Origin: Bacteroidota bacterium
GTDB taxonomy: Bacteria > Bacteroidota > Bacteroidia > Chitinophagales > Chitinophagaceae
Length of the DNA stretch: 64,000 nucleotides
NCBI GenBank assembly: GCA_030706605.1
Contig: JAUZOE010000013.1
Coordinates: forward strand, 1 to 64,000
Direction of reading: 5' to 3'
The notes beneath the pieces were generated by a model. That model was not told the origin of the DNA, searched no databases, and saw only the letters and a list, made by a program, of their open reading frames with translations. The position numbers were made by a program, and so were the translations under genes. Positions 54,933 through 64,000 of this stretch are shown here, one piece after another; the stretch's first letter is position 1; each line of letters starts with the position of its first letter.

Positions 54933-56306
54933 TCAAAATAAATACCGGTAAAGTTCTTCAACTTTCCCTAAAGGCACTACTTCAATATTAAACTTATTTC
55001 CCCCCAGGCCCTTTGTATTGTATTTACTGACAATGATTTTTTCAAAACCTAATTTTTCAGCTTCGGCAATGCGTTGTTCAATCCGGTTTACCGCTCTTAT
55101 TTCTCCGCTTAATCCCACTTCTCCGGCAAAGCAAGTGTGCATTGGTATGGCAGTATCTTCATAAGAAGAAAGCAAGGCGCTTAATACGGCAAGATCAATA
55201 GAAGGATCTTCTACTTTTAACCCACCGGCAATATTAATAAAAACATCTTTTACCCCGAAATGAAATCCGCCACGTTTTTCTAAAACGGCTAACAATAATT
55301 GTAATCTTCGCAAATCAAAACCGGTATTGGTTCTTTGCGGCGTTCCATAAACACTTTGTGTCACCAAAGCCTGGACTTCAATTAGCAAAGGACGAATTCC
55401 TTCCATAGTACCAGCAATGGCAACACCACTTAACTGTTCTTCTTTTTGAGTAATTAAAATTTCCGAAGGATTGGTAACTTCTTTCATTCCCCCTCCGGTC
55501 ATTTCATAAATACCGAGTTCAGAGGTAGAGCCAAAACGATTTTTCAATGTTCGTAAAATACGATAGGCATAATGTCGGTCACCTTCAAATTGTAAAACGG
55601 TATCTACCATGTGTTCCAGAATTTTTGGCCCGGCAATGCTTCCGTCTTTGGTAATATGCCCGATTAAAAAAACTGGCGTGTTACTTTCTTTTGCAAACCG
55701 CTGAAGTTCTGCAGCGCTTTCTCTTATCTGCGAAACGCTTCCCGGCGCAGATTCTATATAAGGAGATTGCAGCGTTTGAATAGAATCAACAATTACCAAT
55801 TGTGGTTTCAATTTTTTTATTTCCTTAAAAATAGTTTGCGTGTTTGTCTCAGTAAGTAGAAAAAAATTTTCATTAATAATTTGAAGCCTGTTAGCCCGCA
55901 TCTTAATTTGCTGCTCACTTTCTTCTCCACTTATATATAGGGTAACTATATTTTGCAGTTGCAAAGAGGCTTGCAAAAAAAGAGTGGATTTGCCAATTCC
56001 CGGTTCACCTCCAATTAATACAATACTTCCCAACACTATTCCTCCGCCAAGCACACGATTCAGTTCGGCGTCTTTTGTTATTATTCTTTTTTCTTCACCA
56101 CTTGTAACCTGCTGCAATGAAATTGTTTTGATTCCATTGGTCTGTCCCGAATATTCTTTCCATTCACTGCTTTTCTTTTCAGTTCCTCTTTCAATTACTT
56201 CCTCAACAAAAGTATTCCACTCCTGGCAGGAAGGACATTTGCCTAACCACTTAGCACTTTCCTGTCCACAATTGCTGCAAAAAAAAGCAGTTTTGGTTTT
56301 ACTCAT
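54933..56306 (-). CDS. radA: DNA repair and recombination protein RadA
   Basis: A 457-residue protein. Zinc finger C10-x2-C13-x10-C24-x2-C27, RecA-like ATPase with GGEPGIGKST, the RadA-specific KNRFGSTSELGIYEM and a Lon-type C-terminal domain (DLAVLSALLSSYED). RadA remodels branched DNA in recombination. Length and motifs are normal. It precedes comF in the same direction, so the two may act together in uptake and recombination. Confidence 0.97.
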   Translation of the reverse strand: MSKTKTAFFCSNCGQESAKWLGKCPSCQEWNTFVEEVIERGTEKKSSEWKEYSGQTNGIKTISLQQVTSGEEKRIITKDAELNRVLGGGIVLGSIVLIGGEPGIGKSTLFLQASLQLQNIVTLYISGEESEQQIKMRANRLQIINENFFLLTETNTQTIFKEIKKLKPQLVIVDSIQTLQSPYIESAPGSVSQIRESAAELQRFAKESNTPVFLIGHITKDGSIAGPKILEHMVDTVLQFEGDRHYAYRILRTLKNRFGSTSELGIYEMTGGGMKEVTNPSEILITQKEEQLSGVAIAGTMEGIRPLLIEVQALVTQSVYGTPQRTNTGFDLRRLQLLLAVLEKRGGFHFGVKDVFINIAGGLKVEDPSIDLAVLSALLSSYEDTAIPMHTCFAGEVGLSGEIRAVNRIEQRIAEAEKLGFEKIIVSKYNTKGLGGNKFNIEVVPLGKVEELYRYLF

Positions 56307-56830
56307 CCAAAAATATTTTATCTATAAAAAATGAAATAATCCGAAAAAAATAACTGGTTAATTCCAGGCTGATTTTAAATTCATCAGGCAAAAAAATATA
56401 AATAAGATTATGAAATTAAACAATCATTATCAAGAGAAATAAAAAATGAATTTAAATAAAATATAAAAAACGTGAATAGAAAGTAAGAGAAGAAAATATG
56501 TTGAAGAGCAAAAAGTAAAAGAGCCAGTATTGCTACCAGCTCTTTGTACTTACTAACCCATTAAATTCTATTGCTAAATTACTAATTGCAGCCAGATAAA
56601 CAAATTAATTTTATGGATGTTAATAAATTTCTTCTCTATTCACATTAGAATTTAAGAGCTTATATTAATTTGTTATCAATTGATTATTAATATGTTAATA
56701 GCTATTATTCTGAATAAAGCAATTCTGCAAAAAATATTTTTTCAACAATTATGTTTATTTAATAAATTACTTTATTTTTATGTCAAATTTATAAAAATAT
56801 ATAGGCTCATTTTTCCCTATTTTTATTAAT
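56307..56830. other. AT-rich gene-free stretch
   Basis: Left part of a 766-bp gap. One hairpin AAAGAGC/GCTCTTT (56518-56545) without a T tract. No tRNA, no ORF of note. Base composition is close to that of the noncoding regions elsewhere. Confidence 0.6.
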
Positions 56831-57022
56831 AAGTTCATTTACAAAGCCCACGTAAAATTAAGTGGTAAAATCACTGACCATAGAAATAAACCATTGCGAG
56901 GAATCAACATTAGTACAATAAATAACTTATCAGGGTCCTATTATAGATTCTTTCGTATTGTTTATTTTCTAATTCAAAAAAAGGAGAACAATATTAGCTT
57001 TCGATCCTTGAATCCCAGATAA
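56831..57022 (+). pseudogene. Relic of a CarboxypepD_reg-like N-terminal domain
   Basis: A frame of 63 codons reads KFIYKAHVKLSGKITDHRN, then KPLRGINISTINNLSGS, which matches the beginning of carboxypeptidase-regulatory-like domains of Bacteroidota TonB-receptors and secreted proteins ('vsGkVtD..gkPLpGvnIsi'). Homology stops after INNLSGS and the frame ends at TAA 57020-57022. No start codon or signal sequence remains, so this is a decayed fragment rather than a gene. Confidence 0.4.
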
Positions 57023-57072
57023 TCCAAGGATTTATTTTAAGAAAATTTATATGTTTATCGCAAATCAACAAA

Positions 57073-57360
57073 ATGGATTTTAAAGAATTAGACCCCATAT
57101 TACATTCTCAATTAAGACTGGCAGTAATGTCACTCCTTATAAGTGACAAAGAAGCTGAGTTTATTTTTTTGAAAGAAAAAACAAAGGCAACTTCAGGAAA
57201 TTTGAGTGTTCAAATAAGCAAATTAAAAGGCGCGGGTTACATTAAAATCATAAAACAGTTTAATAATAATTATCCCCAGACTATTTGTAAAATTACTCCC
57301 GAAGGAGTTTCTGCGTTTGAAAATTATGTAAAAGCTTTACAAAGCTATATGACACTCTGA
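57073..57360 (+). CDS. Small winged-helix transcriptional regulator
   Basis: A 95-residue wHTH protein of the HTH_34/ArsR-like type: HSQLRLAVMSLLISDKEAEFIFLKEKTKATSGNLSVQISKLKGAGYIKI, then a wing and the helix TPEGVSAFENYVKAL. The order helix - recognition helix - wing is clear. Downstream is a convergent permease gene (4 bp away), so its target is unknown. Confidence 0.85.
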   Translation: MDFKELDPILHSQLRLAVMSLLISDKEAEFIFLKEKTKATSGNLSVQISKLKGAGYIKIIKQFNNNYPQTICKITPEGVSAFENYVKALQSYMTL

Positions 57361-57364
57361 TGTG

Positions 57365-58585
57365 CTAAGATTTCAAATTAAACATTTGCTCCGAAGCTTT
57401 TTTGGCAGGGAACCAGGAAGCAAGAAAGGCAATAATAAGAGAAGTGCACACTACCAGAACAAAATCTGTAATGACTAATTTTACCGGGAAGTAATCGATT
57501 AAAAAAGAATTTCCTACCAGTTTTATCAGGTGAAATTTTAATTGCAAAAGTGTAATGATTAGTGCCAGAATAATCCCTGTACCTGCGCCAGTTACCGCAA
57601 GCAAAATACCTTCACTCAAAAATATTTTTTTCACAAGAGATTTGTCCGCGCCCAAAGCCTGAAGCACACTGATGTCCTTTCTTTTTTCAAGCACAAGCAT
57701 CGTTAAAGCGCCTACCATATTGAACGCAGCAATGATCAGGATTAAAGTAAGTACTGCATAAATGAACCATTTTTCTAATCGCATGGAATTATAAAGACTG
57801 GTGTTTTGCTCGTATTTGGTGAGTACTTTATATTTACCTCTTAGAGTATTTTGAAGTTTTTTCGTAAAACTTTCTGATTGCCCGGGATCGGTCAATGAAA
57901 TTTCCAAAGCACTATATTCATTGACTTTATAATTCATTTGTTGCTTTACAAAACCAATGTTAGTAATTACATATTTGTTATCAAAATCCTGCTGAATGGC
58001 AAAACTACCTGAGGTGGTAGCGTTTCCTTCGCTTAATATTGAAAGAGGATTTGTTATAGCATGGTCTGATTTCTTGGGAAGAAAAATGGTAAGGGGAAAG
58101 AGATTCCTGTCTGCCTGCACGCCGATAGCATCTTCAATTCCTGCACCTAAAACTAATTTAGGATGATCAATAGTCCCGGTATTGAAAACTCCATCAAACA
58201 TTTTTTGAGGTACACCTGAAACCTTATTATAATTCGAATCTACTCCTTTTAATAAAACAACTGTTTGCTGGTCGCCGTTTTGTAATAATGCTTTCTCTTC
58301 TACCTCAAGAGATAATCCTTTTATCCCTGGTAGTTGGTGAATCTCATTCAGTTGGGACTGGGTAAGAATAAAAGTTTTCCCCATGGCCGGAACTACTTTT
58401 ACATCTGCATAAAAATTAGAATAAAGTGATTTTACCAAATCTTCAAAACCGTTGAAAACGCTCAATACCAATACCTGGCACATAGTAGAAAAAGCAATTA
58501 CGCCCGCTGTTACCCACGAAATAATATTAATAGCGTGAGTGCTTTTTTTTGCTTTAAAATACCGCCATGCAAATTTCAGGTACAA
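57365..58585 (-). CDS. LolC/E-type FtsX-family permease
   Basis: A 406-residue ABC permease. TM1 at about 22-45, a large periplasmic domain, then three TM helices (about 275-300, 325-350, 370-395). The MLVLEKRKDISVLQALGADKSLVKKIF segment is the FtsX/MacB hallmark. Likely part of lipoprotein release, but the ATPase is not nearby. It is 19 bp after rbfA and so probably co-transcribed. Confidence 0.9.
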   Translation of the reverse strand: MYLKFAWRYFKAKKSTHAINIISWVTAGVIAFSTMCQVLVLSVFNGFEDLVKSLYSNFYADVKVVPAMGKTFILTQSQLNEIHQLPGIKGLSLEVEEKALLQNGDQQTVVLLKGVDSNYNKVSGVPQKMFDGVFNTGTIDHPKLVLGAGIEDAIGVQADRNLFPLTIFLPKKSDHAITNPLSILSEGNATTSGSFAIQQDFDNKYVITNIGFVKQQMNYKVNEYSALEISLTDPGQSESFTKKLQNTLRGKYKVLTKYEQNTSLYNSMRLEKWFIYAVLTLILIIAAFNMVGALTMLVLEKRKDISVLQALGADKSLVKKIFLSEGILLAVTGAGTGIILALIITLLQLKFHLIKLVGNSFLIDYFPVKLVITDFVLVVCTSLIIAFLASWFPAKKASEQMFNLKS

Positions 58586-58604
58586 AAGTAATTAGTTTAT
58601 TGGT

Positions 58605-58982
58605 TTAGGGTTTAGATGGATCGCCTGGTTTTTCCTTCTTAATATCCTCCAGCAATTTTTCTATTTTAAACACATAATCCAATGTATCATCCATATAAAA
58701 AGTCAACTGTGGGATACTACGAAGCTGGTGTCTCATTCTTTTCCCAAGTTCTCCTCTTATTTCGCTGCTGTGCTCCTTGAATTTTTCTAAGACTGCTTCA
58801 GGATCTTTTACCTGGAAAAAACTTAGGTAAACTCTTGCCTCAAAAAGATCAGGGGTGATTTTTACCGAAGATATAGAAATCATTCCTCCGTCCAACATGG
58901 TAAACCCCATCTTCAGAAAAATGTCATTAAGTTCTTTGGCAATTTCAATGGCTACTTGCTTTTGTCTTTTACCTTCTGTCAT
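58605..58982 (-). CDS. rbfA: Ribosome-binding factor A
   Basis: A 125-residue protein with the KH-like RbfA fold: RQKQVAIEIAKELNDIF, MISISSVKITPDLFEARVYLSFF and LGKRMRHQLRSIPQLTFYMDDTLDYVFKIEKLL. It supports 16S/30S maturation. It is first gene of an rbfA-permease pair and divergent from the exporter gene. Confidence 0.94.
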   Translation of the reverse strand: MTEGKRQKQVAIEIAKELNDIFLKMGFTMLDGGMISISSVKITPDLFEARVYLSFFQVKDPEAVLEKFKEHSSEIRGELGKRMRHQLRSIPQLTFYMDDTLDYVFKIEKLLEDIKKEKPGDPSKP

Positions 58983-59060
58983 TATTATATAATTATGATT
59001 CCTTGTAAAATTAGTTACTTTGCCTCTATTTAAAATTAATAAAGCATTTCAATTTTATAA

Positions 59061-60887
59061 ATGAAGAGTTTACGAACTATTTTTCGTTATGTAGTTAAGT
59101 ATCCAAAACTAATTTTTGCATATTTTGGGTTTAACATTCTTTCGAATTTGTTTTCAGTCATTTCCCTTGGTCTTCTTAGCCCTTTTCTGCTACTTATTTT
59201 TAAAAAGCAGAATACGCTGAGTGCAGTTAGTCAAAACAATAGTTTCTTTTCAAGAATTAATCCAATTAACCAGTTTAAAATATGGTTATACCAGGTAGTT
59301 CAAACTCCCGGCGGTGAAATAAAAGCTTTGGGGATTATCTGCATCCTGATATTAAGTTTTATCATTTTTAAAAACATTTTTTTATACCTGTCCATTTATG
59401 TTTTAACACCAATTCGCAATCTGGTAGTGAATGACATGCGTACTAATATGTATAAAAAAATCCTGGCATTGCCTATCGGGTATTTTAATGATCAGAGGAA
59501 AGGTGATATTATGAGCAGGCTTACCAATGACTTGAGTGATGTAGAAACTTCCAGTGTCAATTTGCTGGAAACTTTGTTTAGGGAACCGGTAACCATTATT
59601 TTGTTTTTTGTTTACATGGTTATTTTAAGCCCGCAATTGACATTTTTTCTAATATTATTCTTACCGGTTTCTGGGCTAATAATCGGAAGGATAGGCCGTT
59701 CTTTGAAAAAACAAAGTACCCGGGTACAGGAAAAGTTGGGCGCTATTCTCTCAACTATTGATGAAACTATTGGCGGAATAAGAGTTATCAAAGCTTTTAA
59801 TGCAGAGAAAAAACAATTCAAAAAATTTGATGACCAAAATGAGGAATTATTGACCTTAAAAAACAGGGCCAACAGGCGGCGGGACCTTGCTTCACCGGTG
59901 AGCGAAGTTCTGGGGATAGCGGCTGTAGTTTGTGTGCTTTGGTATGGTGGCAGGCTGGTTTTAAAAAATACTTTCCTGGATCCGGGCGATTTCCTTGCCT
60001 ACATATTAATTTTCTCTCAGGTTATCCAACCATTAAAATCTTTATCTGCAGCATCCTACAATATAAGAAAAGGAGCTGCCAGTGTGGAAAGGATAGAGCA
60101 TTTAATCCAGGAAGATGTTTCTATAAAAGAGATAACCAACCCGGTAATCCTGCATTCATTTGAAGACTCAATTGAATTTAAAAATGTATCGTTTTCCTAT
60201 GAAGATAAATTAGTATTGGATAATATTAATTTAAAAATAGAAAAGGGAAAAACGATTGCACTGGTGGGTTCTTCCGGAGCTGGCAAGAGCACGCTTGTTG
60301 ACCTTATACCAAGGTTTCATGATACAGTGAAAGGCGAATTGCTGATAGATGGTATTAATATCAAGAATTATTCTCTTGAATCCTTACGGCATCATATGGG
60401 CATTGTAACCCAGGAACCCATTTTATTTAATGATACCATTGCCAATAATATTTCTCTTGGAATGAATAATGCCACAGAAGAACAGGTGATTAATGCAGCT
60501 AAAATTGCCAATGCTCATAATTTTATTTTGCAAAATGAATATGGGTACAATACCAGCATTGGCGAACGGGGTAATAAGTTAAGCGGCGGCGAAAAACAAA
60601 GGGTAACTATTGCACGGGCGGTACTCAAAAATCCCCCGATTTTAATTTTGGATGAAGCTACTTCGTCTCTTGATACTGAAAGTGAAAAGCTGGTACAAGA
60701 TGCTATCAATAACCTGATGCACAACAGGACAAGTATTGTAATTGCACATCGCCTGAGTACCATCCGTCATGCAGATGAAATCATTGTGTTACAAAAAGGA
60801 AAAATTGTAGAACGTGGCACACATATGAGTTTGATGGCTCTTGATGGGTTTTATAGAAGATTAGTTACCATGCAGGAAGTAAAGTGA
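59061..60887 (+). CDS. MsbA-type ABC exporter
   Basis: A 608-residue half-transporter with a six-TM domain and an NBD. Walker A GSSGAGKST, Q-loop VTQEPILFNDT, signature LSGGEKQR, Walker B ILILDEATSSLD and IVIAHRLST are in order from about residue 398. The TMD starts with KSLRTIFRYVVKYPK. Likely exports lipid A or another lipid. A near -7 box TTACTTTG with GCC lies at 59015-59022. Normal length, no frame problem. Confidence 0.93.
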   Translation: MKSLRTIFRYVVKYPKLIFAYFGFNILSNLFSVISLGLLSPFLLLIFKKQNTLSAVSQNNSFFSRINPINQFKIWLYQVVQTPGGEIKALGIICILILSFIIFKNIFLYLSIYVLTPIRNLVVNDMRTNMYKKILALPIGYFNDQRKGDIMSRLTNDLSDVETSSVNLLETLFREPVTIILFFVYMVILSPQLTFFLILFLPVSGLIIGRIGRSLKKQSTRVQEKLGAILSTIDETIGGIRVIKAFNAEKKQFKKFDDQNEELLTLKNRANRRRDLASPVSEVLGIAAVVCVLWYGGRLVLKNTFLDPGDFLAYILIFSQVIQPLKSLSAASYNIRKGAASVERIEHLIQEDVSIKEITNPVILHSFEDSIEFKNVSFSYEDKLVLDNINLKIEKGKTIALVGSSGAGKSTLVDLIPRFHDTVKGELLIDGINIKNYSLESLRHHMGIVTQEPILFNDTIANNISLGMNNATEEQVINAAKIANAHNFILQNEYGYNTSIGERGNKLSGGEKQRVTIARAVLKNPPILILDEATSSLDTESEKLVQDAINNLMHNRTSIVIAHRLSTIRHADEIIVLQKGKIVERGTHMSLMALDGFYRRLVTMQEVK

Positions 60888-60916
60888 TTTTTTCTTCTAA
60901 ACCGGGTATTGAAAAA

Positions 60917-62069
60917 CTATGAAAATAATTTTACAGCAATTCCATCAGCGAATAATTTCCCTTCATCACTTAGAATAACTTGGTCTCCGATAATAAGAAC
61001 CCGGTTATTTCCTGCTTCATCCAGAACCAGGTTTTCAATTCTTTTTCTTTCGCCCACTGAAAAAGTATTTTCAACATATTTTAGATCCAAGCCTTCAATG
61101 GTGCGTAAAGAAGTCATAACGTATTCATTCAGTTTTTGTGCTTGTGTAAGAATTTCTTTTTCAAAAGGGATAATTCCCTGCCCGATGGATTTAATGTAGA
61201 AGACATTGTGTGCTTTGTTCCATGTTCTCATTTTTCCATCAAAGGAATGCGCTGACGGGCCAATACCTATATATTTTTTCCCTTGCCAATAACTGCTGTT
61301 GTGCCTGCTTCTGAAACCTGGTTTTGCAAAATTGGAAATTTCATAATGCTCATAACCCGCATTGCGCACCAATTGCATTAGTATAGTGTATTGCCCTGCT
61401 TGCATATCTGTATTTACATCTTCTTTTTTTTGCAAAGCAATCATTTTTTGCAAAGCCGTTTTGGGTTCTACAGTCAATGCATAGCAGGCAATATGCGGGG
61501 CATCCAGGTCAATTGCTTTTTGGATATTTTCTTTCCATTCTTTATCGGTAAGCCCCGGAGTGCCGAAAATAAGATCAATAGAAAAATTATTAAATCCTGT
61601 TTTTTTTGCGAGACGAATACATTCTGATGCCTGCACAGAATTATGAGCCCTGTTCATCCATAATAAATCTCTTTCTACAAAAGATTGTATGCCTATACTC
61701 AACCGGTTAATTCCTGCATTTTTCCATTCTTTTAATTTTTCTTTATGAATATCATCCGGGTTGGCTTCAAGCGTAATTTCTGCCTCATCAGTTACATTAT
61801 AATTTTTTCTGACAGAAGACAGCAAATCCCGGATTTCATTTTGAGTAAGAAGGCTGGGTGTACCTCCTCCCAAATAAATGGTTTCTATCATTTCATTTTT
61901 AGAAGTGAGTACCGAAGTTTCATTTTTTGGAGAAAATCTGCTTCTTATTTCAATTTCTTTTTTTAAGGAATCGATCATTTCGTCTTTTAAAACAACCGAT
62001 GTAGAAAAGTGAAAATTACAATAATGACATGCCTGTTTGCAAAAAGGAATATGGAGATAGATACCTGCC
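60917..62069 (-). CDS. hemW: Heme chaperone / radical SAM HemW
   Basis: A 384-residue protein whose first codon is the TTG at 62071-62069 (listed end differs by two bases for the codon span). Radical SAM motif C11-x3-C15-x2-C18 (PFCKQACHYCNF), GGGTPSLL, and the HemW tail EYVMTSLRTIEGLDL. An in-frame TAA stands two codons upstream and the cysteines begin at residue 11, so TTG is the only possible start. HemW inserts heme in respiratory enzymes; it is not a coproporphyrinogen dehydrogenase, despite old names. Confidence 0.93.
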
Positions 62070-62138
62070 AAAAGTTACAATTTTATTGATTCTGTTTTGT
62101 GAATATACGGCTGTTTCAGAATTTCATTTTAGATTTGA

Positions 62139-63968
62139 ATGAATAATATGAAACCAACGACCCTAAAATATATGAGCAGGATTTTTTCGCTCATTATATT
62201 GATCCTGTTTTTCTTTTTTAATTATGGTTTTTGTCAAAAGAAATATATGGTTCAATATGTTTTATCGGGCAAAGATACTTCGGGGAAATTAGAGCCTTTA
62301 AATTTAAAAAATACTTTTGAGGGTAAAGAAATGGCTGCTCAATATATTAGCACATTGCCTGGAATGCTTTTGAATAAGGGCTTTCCGACATCATCAGTCG
62401 ATTCAGCCTTTTATGATTCTACTTTTGCCAGGGTGTCACTTTACCTGGGCATACAATATAAGTGGGTACAGATTAATACCGATAGTGTTGATAAAAGTGT
62501 ATTAGATAATATCGGGTGGAATGATAAACAATTCACTAATAAAAGAATTGATTTTTCACGCTTACAGTTTCAGCAGGAAAAAATAATTAATTATTATGAA
62601 AATAATGGATACCCATTTGCAGAAATTTCATTGCAAAATATTGAAATATCGGGTAATAAAATAAAGGGTTATCTGAAAGTTAAAAAAGGCATTTTGTATC
62701 ATTTTGATAGTATTAAGATTTACGGTAAAGCAAAAATCAGAAACCTGTTTCTTCAACATTACCTTAACCTTCCCAATGGCAGCATTTACAACCAGGAAAA
62801 ACTAAAGCAGGTAAGCAAATTGATTGAGGAACTTCCGTTTATAAAGGAGCAGCAGCCCTGTAAAGTAACTATGCTGGGATCAGGAGCTTATCTTAATTTA
62901 TACCTGGAACCCAAACGAAGCAGCCAGGTTAATGTACTTGTTGGTTTTTTACCGGGTAATTCTATAACCGGTAAAACTCAAATTACGGGAGATGTTCATC
63001 TTGATTTAAAAAATGCTTTGGGTTCTGGCGAAAATATTCTTGTGAACTGGCAACAACTTCAGCCACAATCACCCAGATTAAACCTGGGATATACATATCC
63101 TTATATATTGAATTCAAATTTCGGCATTGATTTTTCATTCGATTTATTAAAAAGAGATTCCTCCTATTTACAATTGAATTCCACTTTCGGGCTTCAATAT
63201 ATTATTTCTTCCAACCAGACCTTTAAGATATTTTATGAGTACGAAAGGAGCTATTTACTTTCTGGTGGCGTAGATACTCCCCAGGTTATTTTTTCAAAAA
63301 TGTTGCCTCCGAATATTGACGTGGCATCGGGTAATTTTGGTGTTGGCTACCATTTTGTAAATACGAATTACAGGCTGAATCCAAGAAAAGGCAATGAATT
63401 TGATATAACGGCTTCTGCTGGTATCAAAAAAATATCAAAAAATAATGACATTGTAAATCTAAAAGACCCTGCTGATCCTACCTTTGATTTTAATTCACTT
63501 TACGATTCTATAAAATTAAAATCATATCGTTTCAGGATAGTAACTTCAGCCGCTCATTATTTTCCTTTTGGCAAAACCAATACATTAAAAATGGCAATGA
63601 ATATTGGCCTCTTTCAAAGTCCTCAAACCTTCCTGAACGAATTGTTTCAGATAGGGGGCTATAAATTGCTTCGTGGTTTTGATGAAGAAAGCATTTATGC
63701 CAATCAATATGCAGCTTTTACAGCAGAATACAGGTATTTAGTAGGGATTAATTCTTATTTCTTTGGATTTTCTGATGTAGGATTTACTAAAACAAAATTG
63801 AATACAACTCAATATTCCAATTCATTCCTAAGTGGCGGAATAGGGTTGGCATTTGAAACTAAATTAGGTTTATTGAATCTTAGCTATGCTATCGGGAAAA
63901 GAAATGATGTGAAATTTGACATTAGAAATGCCTCCAAGATTCATTTTGGTTATATCAACTATTTTTGA
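62139..63968 (+). CDS. BamA/TamA-family outer-membrane protein
   Basis: A 609-residue protein. Signal peptide (SLIILILFFFFNYGFCQ) after a 17-residue N-region; an alternative start is the ATG at 62148. Residues ~75-260 are POTRA-like (YYENNGYPFAEISLQNI, KGILYHFDSIKIYGK), then a 16-strand-like barrel with FQIGGYKLLRGFDEESIYANQYAAFTAEYRYLV near the end and a final aromatic strand (IHFGYINYF). It belongs to the Omp85 superfamily. Shorter than a true BamA; TamA-like or patatin-linked types are alternatives. Confidence 0.88.
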   Translation: MNNMKPTTLKYMSRIFSLIILILFFFFNYGFCQKKYMVQYVLSGKDTSGKLEPLNLKNTFEGKEMAAQYISTLPGMLLNKGFPTSSVDSAFYDSTFARVSLYLGIQYKWVQINTDSVDKSVLDNIGWNDKQFTNKRIDFSRLQFQQEKIINYYENNGYPFAEISLQNIEISGNKIKGYLKVKKGILYHFDSIKIYGKAKIRNLFLQHYLNLPNGSIYNQEKLKQVSKLIEELPFIKEQQPCKVTMLGSGAYLNLYLEPKRSSQVNVLVGFLPGNSITGKTQITGDVHLDLKNALGSGENILVNWQQLQPQSPRLNLGYTYPYILNSNFGIDFSFDLLKRDSSYLQLNSTFGLQYIISSNQTFKIFYEYERSYLLSGGVDTPQVIFSKMLPPNIDVASGNFGVGYHFVNTNYRLNPRKGNEFDITASAGIKKISKNNDIVNLKDPADPTFDFNSLYDSIKLKSYRFRIVTSAAHYFPFGKTNTLKMAMNIGLFQSPQTFLNELFQIGGYKLLRGFDEESIYANQYAAFTAEYRYLVGINSYFFGFSDVGFTKTKLNTTQYSNSFLSGGIGLAFETKLGLLNLSYAIGKRNDVKFDIRNASKIHFGYINYF

Positions 63969-64000
63969 CACAATGAGAATAAAAAGGATTTCATTCTTTA

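Noticed and set aside
56518..56545. Hairpin AAAGAGC/GCTCTTT as a terminator
   Set aside because: No T tract and no gene ends there on either strand.
1..64000. tRNA, rRNA, tmRNA or RNase P genes
   Set aside because: I read all gaps over 100 bp on both strands and found no cloverleaf, TTCGA-type arm or known RNA core.

Overview
The window looks like a chromosomal segment of an aerobic member of the Bacteroidota, most likely close to the Chitinophagaceae. The evidence is low GC, promoters of the Bacteroidota type (TAnnTTTG at -7, sometimes TTTG at -33), no Shine-Dalgarno sites, a type IX secretion C-terminal sorting domain, many TonB-related and SPII/Tat-exported proteins, and a eukaryote-like (type 2) isoleucyl-tRNA synthetase. 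The first base falls exactly on the start of a repeated element, so the left edge may be a repeat-limited contig end. I found no tRNA, rRNA, IS element, prophage or CRISPR array.

Layout. 1-2.3 kb: three copies of a ~260-nt structured element. Copies 2 and 3 have their own strong promoter and all end in an intrinsic terminator; I read them as an undescribed small-RNA family. They flank a TonB C-terminal-domain protein and a small outer-membrane protein. 2.5-7.8 kb: a large T9SS-secreted surface protein and a sialidase-fold protein. 8-20.6 kb: a periplasmic PVC-type cytochrome/sugar-oxidation island. On the plus strand it has DUF1549/DUF1553, DUF1501, an NHL propeller, a pseudogene and a DUF2231-cytochrome-chitobiase-domain protein. 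On the minus strand it has a double DUF1080 protein, a sugar isomerase, an internally deleted Gfo/Idh oxidoreductase and a sorbosone-dehydrogenase-like cytochrome. 21.3-29 kb: der, then a sufBCDSET-type Fe-S operon and an Rrf2 regulator. 29.3-36 kb: an alpha-galactosidase-like hydrolase and a CHASE3 kinase / YihY / NtrC-type regulator group.

35.7-49.2 kb is an iron-to-heme supercluster. A Cys-rich AraC regulator precedes a putative operator of two 11-bp direct repeats 22 bp apart, then a FecA-like receptor and a MauG-type di-heme peroxidase. Next come hemJ and hemH on the minus strand, and divergent from them the hemA-C-D-E-F-B-L operon. All enzymes of the C5 protoporphyrin route from glutamyl-tRNA to heme are present, with the O2-dependent HemF. 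49.6-64 kb is housekeeping: ileS, a DksA-like protein with a histone-H1-like N-terminal extension, comF, radA, a small wHTH protein, a LolC/E-type permease, rbfA, an MsbA-type exporter, hemW with a forced TTG start, and a BamA/TamA-family outer-membrane protein.

Several broken genes (about 7.96-8.07, 12.98-13.23, 17.8-18.2 and 56.8-57.0 kb) point to ongoing erosion of surface and glycan genes around intact core operons.
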